A stretch of 64,000 bases of DNA from an uncultured Bacteroidales bacterium (lineage in GTDB: Bacteria; Bacteroidota; Bacteroidia; Bacteroidales; WCHB1-69): positions 1 to 64,000 of the forward strand of contig CAMKLG010000011.1 in the NCBI GenBank assembly GCA_946413585.1. The letters are read 5' to 3'. The stretch's first letter is position 1. Each line of letters opens with the position of its first letter. Positions 58,122-64,000 of the stretch are shown here, in pieces. The notes beneath the pieces are model-generated. The model was not told where the DNA came from, made no database searches, and saw nothing but the letters and a program-made list of their open reading frames with translations. Made by a program: the position numbers and the translations under genes.

Positions 58122-60731
58122 TCATTCGTCTCGGAGGCAGCGGACAGAATAACCCTCTGATGGATTTTGTGTGTCACGTATAACAGTTGGACTATCATAA
58201 GTTAATTTTCTACGCCAAGCAGTTGTTCCTGAAAGCGTAGAACTCCAATAATACGCGCCCTCTCCATATTTCCAATATTCACCGTTATAAGCACCTGCCG
58301 GAAGTATTCCAAAGTCGAGCAAATTATTGTCTGATGGAGCATTTCCGACGGCACATTCTACAGAAGAACTGTTCCAGCCTGAATTCGAAGCTATGGATTT
58401 TGCAATATTTTCAGTATTGCCACCACATAAATTCACGTGATGATCAGAAAGATAATCAGTCAACTGAGTCCATTCGGCATCACTGGGTATATGCCAGCCT
58501 GCAGGACATAGCTTTTGGATTGACTGTATAGAACTTGAAACCGCTAACGAAAAACCAGAATTAGTAACACTACCATCTGAGGTAAATCTTAAAGTCAATG
58601 GTCCAGATTGAGAAGTGACATTTAAAGAACCTGATCCCTGATAACTTCCTATTTGCTGTGACGTACCTATTCCATCATAAACATAAATATGGTCGCAACA
58701 ATTCTCTGTATTATAATCACCTGCAATGGTAAGTCGAGCACCTTCAACTGCTGGAACCAATACTACCGTAGCATTACGACTATTTGCATAATTGCCATCT
58801 GGTCCACCATTATCATAAATCATCATCAGAGAATTAACAGTAAGCGTTACTTCTCCTGACTCTGGCATACTATAGCTTGACATATTCGTTGAAGCAATCC
58901 ATTTGTAAAGATAACCATATTCCTGTACAATTGTCGAATCGTTATTGGGATAGTATCTTAGAGCCACCGTTGGAGAAATAGAATTACCCAACGCTATTCC
59001 CGCTCCGTCAGTATAATGAGTAACACGCAAGTTCTCTTTCATCCAGCATTGCGAACCAATTTGCACCGTGTTATACTGGTTCCCGTCATAGTCAGTGAGG
59101 GTCGTCACCCCACAACCTCCAGACATTATCGTCCGCTCCTCCCCATAGCTAACCCCTGCATGATTGACTGCGTATGCCCGTACATAATAGGTAACTTCTC
59201 CCGACAGTCCGGAAATGATTGCCGAGAATTGAGCCACACCAACCCCTTGAATATGATTGTCCTCTATTGTAGGATTATGAGAGGTGCTCCAACAGAAACC
59301 GTAATTCGTTATCTCTGAACCTGCATCTTGACAGAATCCTTTTGCCATAGCTTGAGTCGATGTGTTCCGGGTAGCCTCCGTAGTATGAACTACAGAAAGT
59401 TCATCCAACTGTTTCACGCAACGGACGGAATAGGCATTGGACTTAGTTCCTGTATTGCGAATCATTCTGTTGTCATCATAATTCATGTACCGATTCCACC
59501 CACTGGTTGAACTATTTTCTCTGGTACTCCAAAAACTAGCGTTTGTGCTGAAAGCATAGTAGTTGTCTGTACGGTAGCCAGCAGGATATGACGCATATCC
59601 CGTAACATTATTGTTCTCTTGGCTATTTCCGACATAACACCCCGTACTAGATGAACTCCATCCAGATCTCGAAGCCAAAGCCTTTGCTATCTGTCCGTCA
59701 TAGCCACTGCAACGATAACGGGAAATGCCATTCACAAAGCTTGTCAATTCCGTCCATTCGGCATCGCTCGGCACATGCCAACCCTGAGGGCATATACCTG
59801 TCACACCTGAGGGGTTGTCATTGGAAGAAGGGGCTCCGTGCATCACCGCCGGCCAATTGTACAAGTATCCATAATTCACAAGATTAGTGGCAGTGAGCGC
59901 ATTGTAGTTGATATAATAGTAAGGTGATGTGCTCGAGGTTGGCTGGTTGTTTCCCAACGGAATAGCCGTTCCGTCGTTGTAATGCGTGGTACGGAGGTTC
60001 TCGTGGGTCCAGCACTGCTGGCCGATCACCACCGTATTATAGACATTGCCGTCGTAGTCGGCCACCTTACCGCAGTGGGTGGGCCAGTTGCGGGTGATGG
60101 TGTTGTTCACGAGAGAACCAGGGCCGCCTGCCACAGCTGGGCCATTGTCGCCACGGCACTCGGTAATCACACAGTTGGTGAGGACACCGTTGTTGCGAAT
60201 GTAAGCGCCACCGCCTTCGGCCGTGCGGGCACTTTCTTGGATGGCATCGCACTCACGGATCACGCAGTAGCGCACCATGCCACCGTCAATCAACACACCG
60301 CCGCCCTGTCCCGTGGTAACCCCTCTACGCATCACGCAGCCCTCCAAAAGCCCGTTCACCACGGCGATACGGTTCGAACCGCCACCGGTAAGTATCGTGC
60401 AGACTGCTGCGTTCTCCCACCGGCTGTTGGTGCCAGGAAGTTCCCGACCTGCGGTGTCCGTGCCCGACAGTGTGAGACGATAGCCGCCCTTCACAGAAAC
60501 GCCTGCAGGAATGTTCAGTTGCGACCCCACGCTATAGCTACCGGCCTTCACATACACCGTGCCGTTGTTACCCGCCGCCGCAATGCCCGCCGCTATGGTC
60601 TGCTTTGCCGTCCCCCACGTCTGGCCATTGTTACTATCATTCCCTGAGGAAGAGACAAAGACCTGCGTCTGCGCGTACGCCATTGACACCGCACAGCACA
60701 TTATTGCCATTATGATTGTTCGTATATTCAT
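58122..60731 (-). CDS. Surface protein with beta-helix, two FISUMP domains and a CUB-like domain
   Basis: This 869-residue secreted protein starts with signal MNIRTIIMAIMCCAVSMAYAQ. The N-terminal beta-helix part (about 25-215) has AGSYSVGSQLNIPAGVSVKGGYR and GGGVLIDGGMVRYCVIRE. FISUMP domain 1 (about 220-440) has DYDGNVYNTVVIGQQCWTHENL and CPQGWHVPSDAEWTEL. A fibronectin-like stretch follows (VTYYVRAYAVNHAGVSYGEE). FISUMP domain 2 (about 545-869) is interrupted at about 640-730 by a CUB-like insert (LTIAGDYNTENCCDHIYVYDG, PLTLRFTSDGSVTNSGFSL). No T9SS tail is visible. It is close in sequence to the neighbours on both sides. The function is unknown. Confidence 0.78.
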   Translation of the reverse strand: MNIRTIIMAIMCCAVSMAYAQTQVFVSSSGNDSNNGQTWGTAKQTIAAGIAAAGNNGTVYVKAGSYSVGSQLNIPAGVSVKGGYRLTLSGTDTAGRELPGTNSRWENAAVCTILTGGGSNRIAVVNGLLEGCVMRRGVTTGQGGGVLIDGGMVRYCVIRECDAIQESARTAEGGGAYIRNNGVLTNCVITECRGDNGPAVAGGPGSLVNNTITRNWPTHCGKVADYDGNVYNTVVIGQQCWTHENLRTTHYNDGTAIPLGNNQPTSSTSPYYYINYNALTATNLVNYGYLYNWPAVMHGAPSSNDNPSGVTGICPQGWHVPSDAEWTELTSFVNGISRYRCSGYDGQIAKALASRSGWSSSSTGCYVGNSQENNNVTGYASYPAGYRTDNYYAFSTNASFWSTRENSSTSGWNRYMNYDDNRMIRNTGTKSNAYSVRCVKQLDELSVVHTTEATRNTSTQAMAKGFCQDAGSEITNYGFCWSTSHNPTIEDNHIQGVGVAQFSAIISGLSGEVTYYVRAYAVNHAGVSYGEERTIMSGGCGVTTLTDYDGNQYNTVQIGSQCWMKENLRVTHYTDGAGIALGNSISPTVALRYYPNNDSTIVQEYGYLYKWIASTNMSSYSMPESGEVTLTVNSLMMIYDNGGPDGNYANSRNATVVLVPAVEGARLTIAGDYNTENCCDHIYVYDGIGTSQQIGSYQGSGSLNVTSQSGPLTLRFTSDGSVTNSGFSLAVSSSIQSIQKLCPAGWHIPSDAEWTQLTDYLSDHHVNLCGGNTENIAKSIASNSGWNSSSVECAVGNAPSDNNLLDFGILPAGAYNGEYWKYGEGAYYWSSTLSGTTAWRRKLTYDSPTVIRDTQNPSEGYSVRCLRDE

Positions 60732-60770
60732 TGTTTTGTCGTATATTCGTTTATGTTATTATTTCGCGGT

Positions 60771-60798
60771 GTAGAGACGCAAAATATTGCGTCTCTAC
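60771..60798. repeat. 28-bp perfect palindrome GTAGAGACGCAAAATATTGCGTCTCTAC
   Basis: A perfect inverted repeat in the gap between two FISUMP genes. Similar GTAGAGACGC...GCGTCTCTAC elements are dispersed in many Bacteroidota and cyanobacterial genomes. It could form a terminator-like hairpin after the 60819-62138 gene. Confidence 0.85.
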
Positions 60799-60818
60799 AG
60801 TTCTCTTTATTCGTCGTT

Positions 60819-62138
60819 TTATTCCGAATCTTTGAGACAGCGAAGGGAACGTCCTTCAGACGTTTCACCATAATAAATTCTTACATAACTCTGTCCGTAA
60901 TCGAGAAAAAGGTAGTAAACGTAGCTACCTGTCACAGTAGTACTCCACAAATAGGCATATCCAGCGAAATGATAAGCATAAGAAGAAGAGCGAAAACCCG
61001 CAGGCATAACACCAAAACGCGTGGCATTATTATTGGCAGGAGTATTACCTATAGCACAGTTGTTACTATATAAGTCCCATCCTGTTTTAGAAGCCAACGC
61101 TTTGGATATGTTGGCGGAATTTCCACCACACCACCAAGCACTTCGAGAGGAAACAAAATTTATTAATTGATTCCATTCAGCATAGCTCGGCACATGCCAA
61201 CCCTCAGGGCAAACACCCTGCACGCCGCTGGGGTTGGCATTGGAAGTAGCTGATCCATGCATCACAGCCGCCCAATTGTAAAGCAGACCGTATGCAACTA
61301 CATTACTGGCACTATTATTGGGGTAATACCAATATGCAACCGTTGAACTTGTAGAAGAATTGGTCGGTATCGCCGTGCCATCTGAATAGTGCGTTGTTCG
61401 CAAGTTCTCCTTCATCCAGCATTGGGAGCCAATCTGCACAGTGTGGTAAGTATTGCCGTCGTAGTCGGTAACGGTACCGCACTGGGAAGGCCAGTTGCGG
61501 GTGATGGTGTTGTTGATGAGGCTGCCGTCCTCGCCGGAAACGCCCGCACCGTTGTCGCCCCGGCACTCGGTTACCACGCTGTTGAGCAACATGCCGTTGT
61601 TCTTCACGTAGGCGCCGCCGCCCTCGGCCGTGCCGTCGTCATCGTGGATGGCATCGTTCCAAATCAGCACACAGTAGCGCGCCGTGCCCCCGTCAATCAG
61701 CAAGCCGCCACCCATGGTGTTGGTAAAGCCATAACGGGCCACGCAGCCGTCCAAAGTGCCGTTCACCGTGGCAATGCGGTGGTTGCCCGCGCCGGAGATA
61801 ATGGTGCACCACGAGGTGTTGCCCCAATTGCTGTTGATGCCGGGGAGTCGCCGCAGGGAGGTGTCGGTGCCGGCAGAAGACTGCTGGTAGCCGCCCATCA
61901 CCGTCACGCCGGCGGGAATGGTGAGCTCGGCGGTGGTGGCGTAATTGCCGGCCTTCACAAACACCGTGCCGTTGCCGCCCGCCGCAGCGATGCCCGCCGC
62001 AATGGTCTTCTTAGCCGTCTCCCACGTGGTGCCGTCGCCGTTGTCGTTGGAGGCGGAAGCGGAAACAAAAACCGTGTTTTGCGCCTGTAAGCCTGCCAGA
62101 AGGAGGACACAAAAAGCAAATAAAAGATATCTTTTCAT
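60819..62138 (-). CDS. FISUMP-domain surface protein with beta-helix
   Basis: This protein has 439 residues from the ATG at 62138, which gives signal MKRYLLFAFCVLLLAGLQAQ; the ORF track begins 15 codons earlier. The beta-helix half (about 20-205) shows AGNYATTAELTIPAGVTVMGGYQ and GGGLLIDGGTARYCVL. The FISUMP half shows DYDGNTYHTVQIGSQCWMKENLRTTHY, CPEGWHVPSYAEWNQL, ending GRSLRCLKDSE. It is the simplest of the three related genes and shares near-identical coding stretches with the 58122 gene. A promoter-like pair lies upstream. Confidence 0.8.
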   Translation of the reverse strand: MKRYLLFAFCVLLLAGLQAQNTVFVSASASNDNGDGTTWETAKKTIAAGIAAAGGNGTVFVKAGNYATTAELTIPAGVTVMGGYQQSSAGTDTSLRRLPGINSNWGNTSWCTIISGAGNHRIATVNGTLDGCVARYGFTNTMGGGLLIDGGTARYCVLIWNDAIHDDDGTAEGGGAYVKNNGMLLNSVVTECRGDNGAGVSGEDGSLINNTITRNWPSQCGTVTDYDGNTYHTVQIGSQCWMKENLRTTHYSDGTAIPTNSSTSSTVAYWYYPNNSASNVVAYGLLYNWAAVMHGSATSNANPSGVQGVCPEGWHVPSYAEWNQLINFVSSRSAWWCGGNSANISKALASKTGWDLYSNNCAIGNTPANNNATRFGVMPAGFRSSSYAYHFAGYAYLWSTTVTGSYVYYLFLDYGQSYVRIYYGETSEGRSLRCLKDSE

Positions 62139-62180
62139 TGGAAACATTTTTTCAACTTTTACCATATACATTTCATCTTG

Positions 62181-62210
62181 CAAAGATGCAACTGTTTTTA
62201 ATTAATACAA
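62181..62210 (-). promoter_or_regulatory. Promoter, -33 TTG and -7 CATCTTTG (minus strand)
   Basis: On the minus strand TTG is followed after 19 bases by CATCTTTG, one mismatch from TAnnTTTG. It lies 42 bases before the ATG at 62138 and overlaps the ORF-track extension. Confidence 0.5.
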
Positions 62211-62243
62211 TATAATGTGGAGAAAAATTGTGTGGAGACAGAC

Positions 62244-62276
62244 TTCAGGTTTCAGGTTCCAGGTTTCAAGTTTCAG
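62244..62276. repeat. TTCAGGT heptamer array, 4.7 copies
   Basis: Units TTCAGGT, TTCAGGT, TCCAGGT, TTCAAGT and TTCAG lie in the gap between two surface-protein genes. Confidence 0.85.
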
Positions 62277-62301
62277 AGAACACCTGACACCTGATATGGA
62301 G

Positions 62302-62323
62302 GCGACTGCGTCCCCGCAGTCGC
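62302..62323. terminator. GC-rich hairpin after the last surface-protein gene
   Basis: GCGACTGCG-TCCC-CGCAGTCGC is a 9-bp stem, 13 bases past the stop of the minus-strand gene at 62337. It lacks a T-tract, so it is a possible terminator only. Confidence 0.4.
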
Positions 62324-62336
62324 AAGCAGAATCCGC

Positions 62337-64000
62337 CTACAGCGTGCGGATGAGCCGCACGGACTGCCCCCAGTAGCACTCTACGCCCTGATAGGGGAAT
62401 ACACGGCCCGAGGATCCGAAGAAAGCCATGCGATAGGCGTACCGTTGCTCCACATAACTGCCTGCCGCATAATAAGGATAGCCCCATGAGGACCAGTAGG
62501 CGCCAGCATTTCCAACCTGCGTCACTGTGAAAGAGTTCAGACTAGTGCTTGTCCTGCAGCGAAAACCAGCTGCGGGAAGGAATACAGCCCCTGCATCCTC
62601 CAAGATTGCCCAAGAAGCCGTATCATAAACATTCACCGTATAATCATGGATATTCGGAATGTAATCAACGCTGTCGGGCATCTGCCAGTTGTCAGGCAGA
62701 AGAATCATGCCCGGCACATCCACCACGGTGGCGAACGTGTGGAGTAAATCTGCGTTCGGACGACCGGTCATGAGATAATTCCATTCGGCAAACTCAGGGG
62801 TGCGCCATAGGCCGGCCACGCTGTCTCCATTTGAGATGGGATTACGTCCCCAGTCATAAAAGACATTGCCTCCCCCATTGTTATAATACGTGTTGTTATT
62901 TGGGACGTATGTCGGATCGTTACCGGTTCCCCAAGAGAAGAGGTCTATCCAATCAGTGTAAGTATGGTCACCGCTGGTAAGGTTCAGGTTATCCATACCT
63001 ATCATGTCATACTGTTGCTCAGCAAACCGCCACGTGTTCGTGGAAGGCTGGTATTGGAGATTTCCTTTCGAGAAGGTGGCGTATGTGTTGATTTTCACAC
63101 GGAAACTGTCAATACGATGAGTATAGGCAATAAGTTGAAGGGAATCGCCCAACAAGGTCGAGAAATCATCTTGCGGTGTAAGCCAAGCGACAGCGCGTTG
63201 AGGCAAAGAATCAGGTCCCAAACGCCATCTGGTTGTTCTCTCCACAGAAGGGTCAATAGTAGAATAGGTAGTAACGAGAAATAATGTATCTTCCAACTCA
63301 CCGTCACCTTCCTTTATTTTGATGTGCAGTGCCATAGGACGCTTGTGCGCCACCGGAATATGATCAAAGGCTGTCACCCGTAACTTGATGGGATTTTGCA
63401 ACAAACTGTCAGGCTTCCCTACCTGTCCGTTTCCCGAAGGACATGTAACAACAGGGGTAGTGCAATAGTGCGCATCCTCCCCCACATTGTTAAACCATTC
63501 CATGCAAAACGAAATGTCATCTGGAGCATTAGCGTATGCTAAACAGCGGGTAACAGAGTTTAAAATTTCTTCGGCAGCCGTGACAATCTTATTCATCTTA
63601 CCAATGGTCTTCAAAACATTTTGCAACTTCATGTGTTTTATATCCATACAATGTGAAGCAGTGCTAAAAGGGTTGGCAGAATGTTCAGCACTATTAATCA
63701 GGGAACCGGTTCCCGCTTGCCTCACATTATCAAAAATCGTACCGACCATCTTTTTCCTTTGATCCGTATTAAGAGAAGAAAAACCACTCGTCAAAAGATT
63801 GTCTGTAATTCCATTTACCACACTAGAAAAAGCGTCATAAACGGCATTATAAAGACAGGATCCCATATCAACCTGTAATCCTGCAAGAGAAAGCAACGGG
63901 AGCACAAACGTTTTCAAGCCGAATTCAGCTTTGGCTTGATTACTCCTACAAGTAAGATTAAAGAAAATCTGATCACGATGAAGTGAACTCATGTCAATGG
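62337..64000 (-). CDS. Large FISUMP-like surface protein, C-terminal part (cut by window edge)
   Basis: The frame is open to the window edge; the ATG at 63992 is probably internal, so at least 554 residues of a longer protein are present. The first 180 residues visible are helical (KKMVGTIFDNVRQAG, MNKIVTAAEEILNSVTRC). The second half has ATFSKGNLQYQPSTNTWRFAEQQYDMIG, DWIDLFSWGTGNDP, WRTPEFAEWNYLMTGR and GVECYWGQSVRLIRTL. This is a Bacteroidales surface-protein domain related in layout to FISUMP (W-x-x-P-x-x-x-E-W, and R at the end), often repeated after Ig-like or PKD units. Function unknown. It has the same strand and type as the three preceding surface genes. Confidence 0.65.
   Translation of the reverse strand, partial: IDMSSLHRDQIFFNLTCRSNQAKAEFGLKTFVLPLLSLAGLQVDMGSCLYNAVYDAFSSVVNGITDNLLTSGFSSLNTDQRKKMVGTIFDNVRQAGTGSLINSAEHSANPFSTASHCMDIKHMKLQNVLKTIGKMNKIVTAAEEILNSVTRCLAYANAPDDISFCMEWFNNVGEDAHYCTTPVVTCPSGNGQVGKPDSLLQNPIKLRVTAFDHIPVAHKRPMALHIKIKEGDGELEDTLFLVTTYSTIDPSVERTTRWRLGPDSLPQRAVAWLTPQDDFSTLLGDSLQLIAYTHRIDSFRVKINTYATFSKGNLQYQPSTNTWRFAEQQYDMIGMDNLNLTSGDHTYTDWIDLFSWGTGNDPTYVPNNNTYYNNGGGNVFYDWGRNPISNGDSVAGLWRTPEFAEWNYLMTGRPNADLLHTFATVVDVPGMILLPDNWQMPDSVDYIPNIHDYTVNVYDTASWAILEDAGAVFLPAAGFRCRTSTSLNSFTVTQVGNAGAYWSSWGYPYYAAGSYVEQRYAYRMAFFGSSGRVFPYQGVECYWGQSVRLIRTL

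Noticed and set aside
1-64000. tRNA, rRNA and transposase genes
   Set aside because: I looked for cloverleaf-like stretches, rRNA signatures and DDE-type ORFs and saw none that I could support.

Overview
The window looks like chromosome from an uncultured member of the Bacteroidales (phylum Bacteroidota). The reasons are TAnnTTTG-type promoter boxes in front of many genes, a gliding-motility lipoprotein GldH, a fused SecDF, an Oar-like TonB-dependent receptor, two kinds of type IX secretion (T9SS) C-terminal sorting signals, FISUMP-domain surface proteins, and weak or absent Shine-Dalgarno sequences. All calls rest on reading the sequence and the supplied ORF track; no database search was run.

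Layout. (1) 1-9174: ordinary housekeeping and accessory genes: two DUF234-type AAA+ ATPases (one cut by the window edge), a YiiX-like cysteine amidase, a cupin_5 protein, a nitroreductase, a flavin reductase-rubredoxin-rubrerythrin fusion, a dicarboxylate symporter, two gene remnants and a UPF1-like helicase. (2) 9414-29761: the most interesting region, a peptide-export locus. It carries five members of one double-glycine leader-peptide family (two of them below the ORF-track cut-off), a C39-peptidase ABC exporter with its NHLM-type partner ABC protein, two membrane-fusion proteins and a TolC-like outer-membrane protein. Interleaved with these are three membrane-anchored SpoIIE/PP2C phosphatases, an RsbW-like kinase, an RsbV-like STAS protein, an orphan NMT1-type binding protein, a small lipoprotein and a T9SS-exported subtilase. 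(3) 29778-43837: a double-nuclease protein, gldH, ricT, secDF, ettA, a small lipoprotein, tyrS, nfeD-floA, a stand-alone 5'-nucleotidase C-terminal domain and a SUMF1-type protein. (4) 43868-64000, all on the minus strand: a TonB-dependent receptor, a 3048-residue T9SS surface protein with near-identical internal repeats, and four large FISUMP or FISUMP-like surface proteins, the last cut by the window edge.

How the central locus may work (inference). Each precursor has a constant 49-residue leader ending in a GG-type site and a very variable 5-21-residue core. The C39 transporter should cut the leader and export the core through the fusion proteins and the TolC-like channel. The PP2C phosphatases have periplasmic sensor parts (dCache or TPR lipoprotein). 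Their probable substrate is the phosphorylated STAS protein, which would then control the RsbW-like kinase. The kinase and STAS genes sit directly in front of the export genes, so a partner-switching circuit seems to be built into the export locus. I see no peptide-modifying enzyme. PP2C-precursor units have been duplicated, and an 824-bp phosphatase block is almost identical in two genes.

Intergenic DNA is rich in heptamer microsatellites (TTTAGGG/CCCTTAA, GAATAGT, CAGGTTT), a 13-bp minisatellite, and several hairpin-type dispersed repeats, some of which reach into coding sequence.
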